64,000 nt of DNA from Protula sp. h YS-2021 (Eukaryota; Annelida; Polychaeta; Sabellida; Serpulidae). The notes under the pieces were generated by a model. That model saw only the letters and a program-made list of their open reading frames with translations, did not search any database and had not been told where the DNA came from. The stretch's first letter is position 1, and each line of letters opens with the position of its first letter. The stretch spans positions 39,467,502 to 39,531,501 of the forward strand of contig OX457031.1 of NCBI GenBank assembly GCA_949752745.1, in the 5' to 3' direction. Below are positions 1 through 13,375 of the stretch, piece after piece. Both the position numbers and the translations under genes were made by a program.

Positions 1-2772
1 GTCGAGTGATCAGAAATGTTACGAGGAGTTCAACCCACACGGCACCTTTAATGGTCATTGCGGATTTAACTCAACAACGGGAAGTTACACCAAGTGCGAA
101 GACAGGTGAGCCATTTGCTGATCCGACTAACCGTGATTCTCAAAGATAAACAGGCCATATTCAAGTTCTCATTTTTATGTAGAATTTCAATTACGATTCG
201 CAGTTGCTAGTTATGTGAAAAAAAAAAAAAAAAAAAAGAATTTTTCCGTTCCATATTTTTACCTCCCTGTTTTTAGGTACGAACTACTATCGATGCTTTG
301 GCGGTAAGGATATACAGTATGGCATAAGTTTTACATCGCCCACGTGGTTGTACTTTGGATTCCATTCACTCCGTTCATGTTTCAGAGATGTTCAGTGCGG
401 CTTGTTGCATTGCATGGAGGGCAGTGATACGCCGCGCTTTGAGGACAAGAAAACCTTCTCCACTACCCACGTCGTATCAAACGGTCACCAGTATCAGTGC
501 AAGTGAGTAGCGCTCTAAAAATGCAGTAAACTGTTAATCTGGATGCGAAAGCAGTTTACTTGAGATTATAAGTAGTAAAATGTGTAGAAAGATTTTTGAC
601 CATCAACAGGGGCCTTTGGCCTTGGAAGCGGACTAAGTTTTGGTGTTTTCCGTCTGTCTGTCCGTCTTCGACTGTTCCCCCATCCCTATAATCCGTTTCT
701 AATTATATTTGTATGTAGATGACCTATTATTGTGGATATTTGCATGTTATTTTTATTTTGACCTTGACCCAATTTCAAGGTCACACTGGCCATCATCTTG
801 GATTTTCATCCCCTTAGTTTCTGATCAACATGATAACACAAAACTAAAGTTCTTTCACTGGTAGATGCCATTTAATGCCAATTTTGCTTGGGGGCTGTGC
901 TTGCTGCGATGGCTTGTTTTCTTAATTTTTGTGTGATATTCTTTATATTGTACTAATGTGCAATGTTTGTGTTGTGATAAGACTCTTTATATCACTTTTC
1001 TGTTGCTAGGATACTGAATGACGTCACAGAGACGCGATTTCCAGTTGGCATGGTACGCGATGGAACGCGATGTGGCGTGGACAGTCTTTGTGTCGGTCAG
1101 GCATGTGTTGCCGTGGAAACAGTTATGACGTCACTGTGCCCTAAGGGAAGCAACGGCGTGACCTGTTCTGGAAATGGAGTAAGTGGAAATTGTAAAAAAA
1201 GGGAACATCCAGTGTACAAGCTTGGCAGATAGATTGCACCGATAACAATAGCCGGGTGTGGTGTTTGAAATAATTAGATGCATATATATGTAGTTGTTTA
1301 CAATCTGTTAAAAAATGAATTGTTTAGAATTTTGTTATTTTCTGTTTGGTGAATTCATCTGATATGAACTGATAATGAACGCTAAATGCTTACATATATA
1401 TTCTCATAGGTTTGCACCAATGAAGCAAAGTGCTTCTGTTTCCACATGTTTATGGGAGAGGATTGTGGTGTCAAGGTCACTTTAACATCACGCCATCCCG
1501 TGACCACGCCTAAGCCAATCAGAGTGGAGACTAACGTCACGTTACCAGGCAACATCTTCTCTTTTGGGAATGTTGTCACCACTACGAGCAGTGCCGATAA
1601 AACCACAGCTTTACTTTTAGTAACAGGTGGGAACCTATTGATATATGGGGGCCTCCATAAAGTACCATAACTCTTTTGACACCTCCACCCCTCCCCTCCC
1701 GCTCGTGTACGAAAATTTTGTGATGGCACCGTTTAGCGTGCACACAGCTCCCTCCCGACATCCACACTCACATGCGTACTTGAAATTTGCATAATCTTCA
1801 AGTCTTCCATTCGTTAAAAGGAGACTAAAAAATAACACAGATTTCAGACAAAAAGGGGAAAAAAGTGAGCTAAAGACTTATACTATTCTGTGTGATTGAC
1901 AGAAGGACACTGGACAACAACTAGCCTGATCGTAGTGCTGGCGGGTGTAGCGCTCGCGGCCTGCCTCTGCTTCGCCTTTTGTATGCTCTGCTACAGGTAG
2001 TGCGTCCATTCTGTGTGACCCTCTTTTTGGTCATGTGACCGCCTTCCTGAAGGCCGAAAAAAAAACACAGTTATACGACGTGTGTGCGAAGATCAGTGAA
2101 CTGTAGGAGGCATGAATTCTGTCATTATTTAACACAGTAGTCAGGCCACTTTCGAATAGTGTCAAGAGGTTGAATTAGAGTTTAAATATTAAAAGTCTTA
2201 AGAAGTTAGTGGTGGATTATTATGTAATGTTAAAAAATATTGGACCAAACTCGAGCAAACAAGTTAACAAATAAGAACGTCATTTCTGCAGGCGTAAAAG
2301 TCCTCATAAAGTGGAAGCCAAAAAGAAGAAGAAATTCGGCAGTGCCATACTGTTTGTTCCCAGCACAAAAAGTGACAGTGGCAGTGAGATTGTCGACCTG
2401 GGCAGTCGAGTGATCTCGTTTGGAAAACTACCGTCTTACAAGTAAATAAAAGTCATCAGTATTTATGAGAAAGATCAACCATCCATTTTGTGTGCCATAA
2501 TGTGTAGATTTTGTACTTTGTCGTGACTTTTTAAGGCAGATGTTTTTAAGAATGTCCATATCTTGAAAGATATCAATCTAAAATACATCGAAAACATGAT
2601 CCAGGAGACTTAACGGAGGTTGTGTTTGATTTAAGGAAAGAGAAAATGAAGTCATTGCGGAAGTCTTTAGGAGCACAGAGTGAAACGGGAAGCGAACACA
2701 GCCAGGGGAGCCAGCGGGATAGCACGGAGCTGAAGGCTTTACCGCCGCTACCACCAGCGCCGCCGGAGCGAG
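1..2772 (+). CDS. ADAM-family protein, ectodomain and membrane exons (5' end outside window)
   Basis: Seven exons read through in one frame with GT-AG borders and matching phases: 1-105, 386-502, 1010-1178, 1410-1626, 1903-1996, 2292-2441 and 2636-2772, continuing into 3108-5284. The first three give an ADAM cysteine-rich domain (KCYEEFN, NGHCGF, DVQCGLLHC, MVRDGTRCGVDSLC). The exon 3/4 junction gives an EGF-like repeat (CSGNGVCTNEAKCFC, then GEDCG). A Thr-rich stalk follows, then one hydrophobic span in exon 5 (SLIVVLAGVALAACLCFAF) and a basic stop-transfer segment. The NEAKC pattern in the EGF repeat looks most like the ADAM11/22/23 group by eye; this is a judgement without alignment. The prodomain, metalloprotease and disintegrin domains lie upstream of the window, so whether it is catalytically active cannot be told. 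Such proteins sit in the plasma membrane as sheddases or adhesion receptors. Confidence 0.88.
601..905 (+). repeat. dispersed repeat in an ADAM intron
   Basis: This intronic stretch begins near GGGGCCTTTGGCC, runs through CCGTCTGTCTGTCCGTC and ACCTTGACCCAATTTCAAGG, and ends in GCTGCGATGGCTTGTTTT. The same head and tail motifs recur at 16561-17153 and, more weakly, at 55301-55556, so it is a dispersed family. No coding potential was seen. Confidence 0.6.
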
Positions 2773-3107
2773 GTGTGACAATCAGCTTTTTGTGCCTTGA
2801 CTGTTCTCTTGCAGTCCTGTTTCTCTTGTTCGTAATAAGCCATTAGTTGTAAATAAAAGAAAATTCAAAAGTGCATTTAAACTTGAGGTGTATTTGAAAA
2901 AAAAGCTTGAAATAACGATGGTGTTTTTTCACTGGAAGCAAAACAAAAAAATAAATAAATAAACAATAAAAAGAAGAAAGAAAACAAACAAACAAACAAA
3001 AATATAAAAACCGAAATCTGTTTCGCCACTGTCAGCTTTCAAAGGTGCAAGTAAAACTGATTTTAGAAACAAACTTGAAATAACGAATGGTCTTTTTTTG
3101 ACTGCAG

Positions 3108-5284
3108 GTATTCTGAAGAAGCAGCGCACTGGACGCAGCTTGGATAATCTGAAACGCGCCTCGCGGAGCTGTACGGAAAGCGCGCAAAATGAGGAGCTGG
3201 AGCCGCTTCAAATGCGCAACACATTTGAGCCACCGCGCAATCGCTATTTCAAACACGGTTTCTTTGGCACAAAAGGAACTCGTCTGTCCTCAAGTTCTAC
3301 GGCTTTACCATTGAAAGATTCTATTGAGTATCGCATACAGCTGCAGCAGCAGCTGCAGAGTCGGGAACCAGCTTATTCGTTCTTTCCGGGAGCGAGCCCC
3401 ATGTTCCAACGACCTGACCCGATCTACCAGCCTGCGGTCATGCCGAGATCGCCCGAAGGCGATTATATGGTCCTCGGTGAACGAGATGTGAATGTGCCCA
3501 AAGTGTACGAGCGTATTGAAAACGCAACTGATTTTGAAAACGAAAGTGAATGCACGTGTTCTTCGGTTGGCAAAGAGTCGTTTTGCGACCTCGGGGATTT
3601 AAGTGACCTTGAAGATGATTTTGACAATGGTAATGACTCCAAAGATCAGGAGACACAAACTGATGACGTGTTAACGCCTGACAGCGTGGTGGCGTCACTG
3701 CCTCGTGACGAAAGCGCAGACAGTCTACAGGGTACGAAGAACCGCATCAAGAAACTGAAGAATATCAATGATTTGCTCAAGCAGATTGACGCCCAGTTTA
3801 ACACGGTCTTGCAGCAGACACAAAACGCTGATCTGAGCCCCGTCAGCTCGGAAGCCACGAACTGTTCCGAAACCGAAGCTGATCGACAGATTGGCGATCA
3901 GTTTTATAAACAAGACGATGCCAGCTGTATTGATTCTGATATAGAATCACCTGTGTCGGATGGGTATGAGGGCGATAATACAGCCACTCTACAAGTACGG
4001 GGTAATTGTGAAGACAGGCCGGATAAAAATGGGCTAGATGACCAGATAAATGAGCCCCATGAAGATGAAGCCGCCTGTATAGTGAGTCCAGAACCTCTGC
4101 CGACTCCCAGTTGTGTTCTCAGCCCGGTACGGGGCTTCCACAGCCCACCGTCAGTCCACACACCGCCGCATTCGTTACACTACATGCAGAAAACAAGCAC
4201 GCCAAAGGACTATAAATGCAATGCTAAAGAGAGTGCGCCGTTGTCGCAAAAATTCACGCTGACGCCACAGCGCAAACCGTTCGCTGTGTCAAGTACGAGT
4301 GCATTTAATAGATTGCCGAAAAAGGATCCCAACCGCGCATCGGCGGCTGCAGCTAACTCGCAATCTCCCGCTACTCCTCCGACAATACCAACCGAAAATA
4401 GAAGCGGTGCTGTGACAGAGTCTGTCTCCGCTCACTTCGAAGGACCTGTATCTCAACAAAATTCTCGTCGGTCTCGATCTCCTGCTATTGTTTCTCAATC
4501 TAGTCCGAAACAAATTACTCCGCAAAGCAGTCCAAAACCTAGTCCACGTAAATTAAGCTTGAAGCTACAAAGTCCACGTAGGCCTAGCACTGCACAACCG
4601 CCTGAGCAAAAGGCTAGTTCTACACGGAGTCACGTGCCGCAGTTGAAATCAGGATCTCCTGCCAGGAAGCCTAGCCCACAACGGCTAGGTTCTCCCTCCG
4701 TGTCGGCCATTCCAAGACCCAAGGTAAACTTGGGAGTATCTCCTCAAAAGCTTAAAGCTCAGCATGATTTATCTCCCTCCAGAAGCCCAAGTAAACCGAA
4801 TTTGCGTGGAGTGAACAGCAGTGCATCGTTGAAATCAGACTATCTCAGCAAGTCATCGGAGAAGGTAACTGGCAGCGAACAGCTGACAGCTGTTCCCTAT
4901 AGAGGGGCAAAGAATGTCTCCAGTTCAAGTCTAGCTTCCGTCAACGCATCATCACCGCCTAAACCGGATGGCCTAAATGATTCCCAAAGGCCGAAGGTCA
5001 AGCAAAAGCCTGTCCCACCACCGCGTGGTCCCTCACTAAAGAATAAGAGCACGCCGTTGGGCAGTGCCCTGTCCTTCCACAAGCAACTGTCCAGTGATCA
5101 AAATAGCGAGGGTTACCATAGTGACAAGGCAGATGATAAGTTGGGGGGTAATGGTAATGCAAATGATTCGTCCGTTATTTTGAGAGAGATTCCACAGAAA
5201 CCGCTCAATTTGGGGTTGTCTCAGGCCGAGCGTGACTTGCGTCTGTCGAAGGAGGTCAGCTCGCCTGAAGACGTCCACGTGTGA
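3108..5284 (+). CDS. ADAM-family protein, last exon: 725-codon cytoplasmic tail
   Basis: The acceptor is tttttgactgcag; the first two bases complete a Gly codon begun at 2772, and the frame stays open to TGA at 5282-5284. The product is intracellular, low in hydrophobic stretches and rich in Ser, Pro and Lys, so probably disordered. Visible motifs are a Gln-rich segment (IQLQQQLQS), acidic blocks near 3590-3660 and 3980-4080, many SP sites between about 4480 and 4830 (SSPKQITPQSSPKPSPRK), and a proline motif KQKPVPPPRGPSL near 5000 that fits an SH3 ligand, with PPLPPAPPERG in the preceding exon. The tail is far longer than that of most vertebrate ADAMs. It probably acts as a docking platform for SH3 adaptors and proline-directed kinases; that role is inferred from motifs only. 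Confidence 0.85.
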
Positions 5285-7110
5285 CGTCACCGATCTCCCT
5301 AGTTCATGACCACTGGTAAACTCTCTATATATGATGCATCTTACTCTGTGCAGCTGTTGAGTTAGAAATCGCTGATGGTTGATGTGATTGTTGTTGGGTG
5401 TTGAAAAGTGCAGAAAAACTAGGCAGAAGAATTTAGATATGCAGGTTGTTTTGAAAGTTTGCAGGAAAAGGTTTTCCCAGTGACCACTTTAGAAACCATT
5501 TCATTTTCTCCTTACAATTCAATATTTGAGTTTTGTTGGGTTTTTTTTTCTATCCTGCGAAAACTAGTGAAATTTTCCGACCACATTTTGGGTCTGATTG
5601 ATTGGCATTCTAATTTGTGGTCACTCACGATTTCAACGCTTTCACTTTGCAAGTTATGTAAGATCTTGGTTGATTTTAATGATTTTAGTCTGAAAATTTT
5701 TTTCTTATTTGTTGTGAGTAACACAATTTGCATTTTAGGCTAGTTAATGAATAACATGAAACCGATGTTTATGCCAGTATTTTAATATTTTACTTAGAGC
5801 ATTGTTTATTACATTTGAATGGTTTTAACATATAAACATTGATTTATTGTTTTGTGTTAGATTTTGTATTATACGGTGCATTTTAAAGTCCAAAAATGTA
5901 CTTACTTAATTTGTACTGTACATAATTTTATATGATATTGTTATATGTTTATAATGTTGCTGTAGATTTTTACCACAAGATATTAATGTAAAAAATACAG
6001 TATGGGGATTATAAGGGTATGTTTCTTATTTGGCAGTTTTTGGCCATCGTAGATTATTTTGCAGAAAGACTATTTATCTGACAAGTTCATTAACGTTTGC
6101 AAAAAAAATTATTTTTAGGTGTGCTTTTGATATTTATTTTTGTGTGTGGACGTTTGTATATATAGCTACTGCTGTGCTGCTATAACACTGCACTGCTTTT
6201 GATACCAACCATAAACAGCAATTTTGAGTTCTAGTGTGCACAGTTTCTATTAAGGCTTCAGTGACGACTGATGCAGTGTGCCAGAATTTTTGGCTTTTTC
6301 GTATTGAGTTTTTTTCTTTTTCTTTTTTTTTTTTTCTTGTTTTTTTTTTTCGCCATGCATTTTATTCGTGTTCATCAAAGGCCTAAAATTGAAAATTGAA
6401 TGTTATGTCATTTCTGTGAATAATAGCGCTGCTAGCCACTTCAGTGTGAAGGTCTGCCAGTTCTCAATAAATCAGTTAAGCTGCTGATTCGCTGCTTTCT
6501 CCCTCTCAGTTTCACATTGATCAGGTTTACAAGCTTGGGAATAAAATGGCGAGCAGCAGAAATTCCCCGGGGTTCAATGTCCGCTTTTCTTATTTCGTGG
6601 AATGTTTTATGAAGACGATCTGCAAAGTGAATCACCTGCCTGAAAGAATTTTTGAGCGAGTTTGACTCCGATATCACCATTTCTTTGCTTCTTTCGTTAA
6701 TTTAAAAAATTGTAATAATATCAAATTCATGTGTTAGTGAGGAACCGCTTTCTGTTTTGTTCTTCTGGTGGAATCGTATTGCCGCTTAAATGAATGTTCA
6801 AAGGAGTCAGGAGAATTTTAGAACTGGCCACCTTTTCAGCAATTTCTCCCACTGTATTCCTATTGTGTGGCGTTTGTGGCATTATTAATGATGTCTTGTT
6901 GTCTCTTTGTTTCAGTTACCTTCATATTCATTGTACCACTACGGGAAGAAATATACAATGTACATTGTTATTGTTTCTTGCATTCCTTGACCGGAACTGG
7001 ATGACGTTTAACTTTCTGATCTCAGATCTAAAGAAAAAACTTGAACAACACATTTCAAAATTGTGTTTAAATCCTATTTTGTAATGGTTGAATAAATGCT
7101 GACATTATAG
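5285..7110 (+). other. probable 3' UTR and downstream flank of the ADAM gene
   Basis: AT-rich sequence without a convincing gene follows the ADAM stop codon. Candidate poly(A) signals AATAAA lie at 6466-6471 and 7091-7096. A T-rich low-complexity run is at 6308-6351. Short ORFs here have no recognisable product. Confidence 0.45.
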
Positions 7111-8955
7111 CAATCAGTGAGATTACAAACTATCAACGTCCGTAACTGGAAACGAATATTTTTCGTGAAATTAATTTCCTTCAAATTACAGAGAACTTTC
7201 TTGGAAATCCTTGGTCGGATTTACTGAGTACAAAGGTGCAACTTTAATCGTATTTTGAATTTTTCACTGCTCTGTGGTTTCTTTGAATTTTTGGGAAAAG
7301 CAATTTCGTGATAAAATTCTTTAGTGTTAATTACTGAGTCTGATAGTTGTAATAGCTTTAATAAATACTGAAAGTAGCATCAGTTGTGTTTTCAATGATT
7401 TTCTCCTTGTATAATAATAGTATGTGAGGTCGGATAGCTTTTGTGGAGATTCTTGAGAGGTTGGAAAGCTAACAAAAACTGCAGACTTATCAGTGATCAC
7501 ACTTCCCTTTATTCCATTTGAAAAATATTCCTTGATTTGACCAATGTTTGCGGGTTTTTTTTTACCATTTATGCATAGGTGTGAAAAAATACTGTTGCTG
7601 AGTTTGATATTGTTCTGTATGAAATCCAGTCCTGAAAACCATCAGGAGTTGTAGGTACATAAAATATGCTGTGCTTATAACTGATTAAAAAAAAAACAAA
7701 AAAAAACAAACAACCAACCAAACAAATAAAACCTAAATTTTGCTTTTAACGTTTTCGCACGGGTCGATTTATTGCACATTTGAAGGGTTTGGGGATTTCT
7801 ATATGAGCCTACAAGGCTCCTGATTGGTAGCATTCGTGCATCTCTCATCGTTGAAGCTTAATATAATTTTAAAAAACAAGGGCCACATATTCGTTGAAGA
7901 GCTTAAAGAGGCGACTGGCACCTTCACATTTGGAGATATTCGAACGGGTATTACACTTACAAGAAAATACGCATTAAATATTTGGTAATTCTGTAGAAAA
8001 AAACACCACACTTCCACGAAATGATAATAATTAATTGGTACATTTTAAGTTCCATAACAGAACGTCAACTGCCAATTTTCGCGTAAACACCACCCTAGTA
8101 CAGCCGTTCGAATCTCTACAATCTCGTAACGATGGGTGGCAATAAACCTCAAAGGTTAATGTTATAAACTGTGTAAAGATAAATGTCAGATTTTGTGCAG
8201 AAAATCCAAAGTGATTTCAAAACAAAGAGGAGAAGCAACTAGATATGTACAAGCATTTCTCTGCCAAATGTAATCCTCCTACTCCTAGCCGTAGGATACA
8301 TAAAAAGCTATTACCACCTGAAACATTCTATTCCAAAACTAAACAGATTTTCAAGATCATACCACTTTTTCAAGGTTCTACAACATTTGTAGCATGCACA
8401 AGTTATTGATGTATAAGATCGCTGTTGTTTGATCAGATAAAAAATACTATTTCTTATAAAACTAATAACGTCGATCTTGATGTCTGAATGATATGGGGCA
8501 GTCATATTATTCCATTAAGCATGCGACAACAAACACCGTAACTGCACATCACCCTACATCGGTGTGCCACGGACTGGCTGAGGCAGCACACTGTTATGCT
8601 AGTCATTGTTTATTTGGCTATGTGGGTGGAAATGGCTTGGCAATCAAAACTGTTGTACCTCTTAAAGAAAACAGACCAATCATATTTAATAATGCTTACA
8701 ACCTTATATGTAACTATCTTAATCTGAAAAAAAAACCGAACTGGTTCCTTACTCGTTTAATGAGATATGAATGCGGATGTAATGTTCATTACAACATAAA
8801 GTATTGCATCTACTTAGAAAATTGAAGAGTAAAATAAGTTATCAAGTCCATGCATTGGGCGAAACAGTGAACTATGTATTATCGCTCACGAAACTACCTA
8901 CTCGTACACTAGTAGCTCCGAGTCAGCCCTAACTTAAATAACATCGTATAAGCGG
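7111..8955. other. intergenic, nothing recognised
   Basis: AT-rich DNA with an A/C-rich simple stretch at 7686-7727. Both strands were read; no exon-like segment with good borders, RNA gene or clear repeat was found. Confidence 0.5.
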
Positions 8956-8966
8956 ATTCGTAATTA

Positions 8967-9222
8967 GACTTTTGCAGAAAGGTTTTTACGTTTCGACTGA
9001 ATTCACTTGGGATCAGGATATACAGAAATAATACTGGTAGAAAAAAACTGGCAAAATTTGGCAAAATTCAATTTTGCCAGAAACATATAAGCCAAATCAC
9101 ACTTTGACTTTTGCCGAAAAATTTTTGCGTTTCGGCTGAATTCAGTTGAGATAAGAATATGAAGAAATGATAGAAAAATACTGGCAAAAATCAACAAAAT
9201 TCCATTTTGCCCGAAACATATT
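8967..9222 (+). repeat. two-copy tandem repeat, unit about 140 bp
   Basis: The first copy runs from CTTTTGCAGAAAGGTTTTTA to GCCAGAAACATAT, and the second from CTTTTGCCGAAAAATTTTTG to GCCCGAAACATAT. The copies clearly match but carry many substitutions, so this is an old duplication. Confidence 0.6.
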
Positions 9223-9235
9223 CACATATTGGATA

Positions 9236-12200
9236 TTAAAGGGACTGAATAATATGTAAAATAGTTTTTAAAAGATCATATGATGGCATATTATATTCGA
9301 AAGTGTGCGTGTTGAACCAAAATTAAAATTTTGATGTTTTCCCCTTATCATTTCTTTATAATTTACCCCCCCCCCCCCAAAAAAAAAAAAAAAAAAAAAA
9401 AAATTGCATGTAATCGAAGCGACACCTCCATCGGAAAGATCCGAAAGTACGAATTGGCTTATCTCTCTCTGTCAGAGCTACGAAGACTTACATTTTTCCG
9501 CTAATAGGGTCACCTTCATATGTTCTGAGGCACGAATTCTGCAAACCAGTCCCTATTTTTCAAACATTTACTGTAAGTTCATACACAGAATTCCCTTTTT
9601 GAAAAACAGGCACAATTTTAATGGGGTGCATTCTCGTCTCTTTCATTTCTTCGTTAAATGGGAGAAAATTTAGCTTTCTCACTCACCTGTCAAATGTTTG
9701 TTCACATTCTGGGCTTTAAATGTCATGTGACTGAGGTCAAGTGACCAGAAGTTTAAATAAAGGGATTAATGATAGCGTGGTAAAGAATATTCAAATTGAA
9801 AAGTGCATCTTAATTGATTAAATTACAAATTGGCTGCAGAGGATTATCATGACTTATAATAAATGTGTGGTGAATTGTGCAGTTTCTCGTTTTCAAGTAA
9901 AAGTGGAGTAACTTACGCAAACGCTGTTTTTTTTTTCAAATTAAAAGAACACTTTTTCAGTTTTGCCAATTACGATATGCTGTTCAACTTCATGGTTTCT
10001 CCTTGTATCTGTAGAATATATACTCAGATCACTGATAGATGCACAAGTAGTTATAAATTTATTCCGTACACCCACAATATTTCACTTTTAATTTCTTCCG
10101 TGCTTTTTTTTTAAAAATAACAGTTCAAAAGTTTTCGGTGAATAATTACAAAATTTACTGTAACTTTTTTCACGTCATAAACCATGCTTCCTGTAAATAA
10201 ACAAATGTCATTTATAGCTGGAGGTTTGTGATTATTTCCGTATTGCTTCCTTTTAAAGAAGACCGCAGAAGTTGTATATCATTTCGGTTGTACTTTGAGG
10301 GCCTTAAGCAAATGCCAATAAAGATTTGTGGGTTGTTGATTTTCGCACAAAATCGCAAGAGCGGTGCCTCAAAGCGAGCGCAGTTGACTTGCATATCGTT
10401 ATATAGCGAGGATTTGAAGCGATATGCCGAACTTCAATAACGGGCCGCTTCTTGGAGGCAGAAACTACCATCAACAACACGGCCAAGGGCGTTGTTATCC
10501 AACAGCCAACATCTGCGGCGATTGGGTCTGTTTTATATAACACTCCTTTACTCTACAGACCCACTAGGGATTCCTCTAAAATAGTATTCGTAAAAAGAAG
10601 AACTACGAGCACTTTTAAAAATATCCATCCCCTCTGTGTTTATACTACGAGTACATAACAGATCTCAGAGGCCATCTGCTTTGTAACAACGGGCAAAGGC
10701 AGTCCTAGATGGCTTTTGCTGTCTTTTTATAACAGCAAGAGTAATAGTTTCTATAATAAAACTTGCCATTGATGCCAGTCTTGGCGCTTTTAAATAAAAA
10801 GGGTTCCTCACATAAATTAATCCTGGATTACCCATAGCCGACCACTCCAGCTAGGCTCTATAAAAGGTTAGAAGAGAGAGTCACCTATTACTACACATAA
10901 ATGACCCAACTGTAAAATATACACCTAGAAAGAGAGCCGCTGCCATCCTGGAAAAACCACTTTCAGCAAATAATATTCGAACTCTTTCTAGGTGTGTCGC
11001 ACAATTTTGACAGTCAAATAACGAAACAGCTGTAAAGAGTGCCGAATATTATCCAGTCACAGAGCTGTTTACATTTGCTCCGCATTGCTTAGCAGCACAC
11101 AGAGAAGAAAGCATGCGGTCTTGTTTTGCGAAAAGTTGCAAGTGTTTTCGTCAAAATTTACAGATATATGCAATGTAGAAGAGGACAGTGTGCGGCAATT
11201 TATCTTGAATATATAGTTTTCAAAGTTTTTGTTTTACGTTTTACATGTCAGTTCTTTTATACTGAAAGATATTCAATTAAATTTTTCGCACAATTACCCA
11301 GTTTTCGCTAAAAATCTACAACATATTCAACAAAAGCCTAAAATACAAATCTAAGAGCTTCTTCGCAAAAGCATTTGCTTTTTCAATTTATTTTTAAGGA
11401 TAACAAGGCAGAAATTAAGAAGTATCTCCGAAACTAAAATTGTATCGTCTACGATGTATTTTTGGTACATTTTAAGACTTTTTGTACCCTCCGTTCAATT
11501 TTAAACTCATAACGCTCAGTCAGTTGTTTCTGTCAACTTAATTTCGGCAGAGGAAAACGGAATGATTACCTGCTAAAAGTGATCTTTCCAAGCTGGCAGC
11601 AAGTGTCTTTCTGGGTGTAGTTTGTACTGAGATAAAACGCTTTTTCTTGTTGTTAGGGATCAAATATCCCTATTATCACCCACAGCAACAAATGTACAAT
11701 TCCAGTTACTCTTTGCTCAAATTTTAGAGTTTTTTTAGGTCGGAAATAATTCTCAGCATACGTTTAAATAAAGGGCCTACTAGATTAAACCTCGGTGTCA
11801 GGAACCATGCGCCGAAAGATTTAAAGCCTGGGAAGTTGATATCTATGGCTATTTCTAGTACAGGAACTATGACCCTTTCTCTTCCATGAAGACCGAAAGG
11901 GGAATAGTTATAAGCCTAAGCACATCCCGTTTCCTTGACGGTCACGTCGCTGTCAACCATTGAAAGTATATAACCTGGGTCAAACAGGTATTCGGGGTCA
12001 ACTTTGCAACATATATTCGCAGCTTCATATCAGTCATCTTTTTTTCATTAAAATATAATACTTGTCTCTTAAAATCAGTTATAAAAGTTTCGTCTTTTAA
12101 GAAGAAGGTTATAATTGTAAAATGAACATTGATAAAAGCGTCTCATTTGCGTATCGCTGGGCACCATAATATGGTGACCATATCTCGCTCGTAACTTAAT

Positions 12201-12617
12201 GAGTTACACAAGACAAAGAGAGAACTTCAAGTTCTTCCCACAGTTTCAACTGTTCTCATCCACATATCGAATAGATGTAGGAAATTTAAAAGCAAAATCC
12301 GAGTATACACTTCTTTAATATGGATAATTCAATAAAATTTGCTGTTATATTGCAGTTTGGAAGGAACTGACATCTGGCCCAGTTGGGTGAGGGCCGTCAG
12401 TCAGTCAATGAAATCAGCCCCTCCCTACTTTTACGCTGGAAATGAACCACCGGTGTGCAAAATGTAACAAATGCAAGTCGTATTAACTTTGGCAAAATCT
12501 AAAATATTTTCAAACTTTATTCAGTAACATATAATAGTTGCCAATTAAAATGCATAATATTTCGTCTTTGAAGGTTTTAAGTGTAAAAAGACCGTTAAAA
12601 ATCGTCCATTTTCATAT
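9236..12617. other. intergenic, no gene recognised
   Basis: A C-run followed by an A-run lies at 9367-9403. The rest is AT-rich unique-looking DNA with only short ORFs that lack recognisable motifs or splice context. The undetected first exon of the RPP25-like gene could lie in this region or nearer to 15105. Confidence 0.4.
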
Positions 12618-12625
12618 CGCCAGAC

Positions 12626-12803
12626 GGGAACAGGACAATTCCCCCCCAGACAATTCCCCCCCAGTCAATTCCCCCCCGACAATTCCCCCCCGAACAATTC
12701 CCCCCGTAGGACAATTCCCCCCGAGGACTATTCCCCCCATTCATTTTTATTTTTCTTATTTTTTTCTTTTCTTTGTATTTCTCTCTCTCTCTCTCTCTCT
12801 CTC

Positions 12804-12843
<40 letters not shown>

Positions 12844-13367
12844 TGTTGCCCTTTTATCTTCTAACTGGAGATGGTAATTGTCCTTTCATTTCAACATTGT
12901 CGCAATTGCAATTTGTAAAACTTTAAGTTGGCCACCTCAGTGCCAGCAAAAACGGTCGGATCTGCCGTAATGTTCGCGGTGCATCTGGTCAAATTATGGG
13001 TGGCCGCTTGCCCGAGCCACCACGTCGCTGGTACGCCGACTCTGTGCAGCCCATTCGTCAAACAGTCCGCGACTTCGAAAACCGACATACTGTTGACTAT
13101 TTTCGTGGAATTGGCCACAACATCAGGTTTTAAATGGCAGAAAAAATTTTCGTTCCAGATAGAAAAATTTTGCATTTTTGATTTTAAGGTATTTTAAAAA
13201 TAAAGACTTTGGTATTCAAAGTTAATATAATATAAAAATTAAGTGGGGGGGGGGGGATAGTCCTCGGGGGGAATTGTCCTATGGGGGGAATTGTTCGGGG
13301 GGGGGGAATTGTCGGGGGGGGGAGTTGTCTGGGGGGGAGTTGTCTGGGGGGGAATTGTCCTAGACCC
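12626..13367. mobile_element. foldback-like element A, terminal repeats of ACAATTCCCCCC units
   Basis: The element is 742 bp, with inverted repeats of about 115 bp at 12626-12738 and 13242-13367. Each repeat is an array of seven units of the form GACAATT followed by 6-10 C, in the same order on both sides. The ends read GGGAACAGGACAATTCC on the left and, reverse complemented, GGGTCTAGGACAATTCC on the right. Both sides are flanked by CGCCAGAC (12618-12625 and 13368-13375), an 8-bp target duplication. The core has a CT/T microsatellite (12781-12838) and a more GC-rich block near 12930-13130 with ORFs on both strands, none recognised. It looks like a non-autonomous DNA transposon; the 8-bp duplication fits hAT-like elements among others. 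Confidence 0.8.
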
Positions 13368-13375
13368 CGCCAGAC

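Noticed and set aside
2578..2846. ORFs at 2578-2781 (-) and 2622-2846 (+)
   Set aside because: They overlap ADAM exon 2636-2772; the + frame is the exon read through its donor into the intron.
8493..8825. 110-codon ORF
   Set aside because: No recognisable domain, no splice sites or neighbours to support it; AT-rich background can give such frames.
12891..13197. ORFs of about 90 codons on both strands inside foldback-like element A
   Set aside because: Neither has recognised motifs or good starts; mirror ORFs of this size are expected in a GC-richer block.
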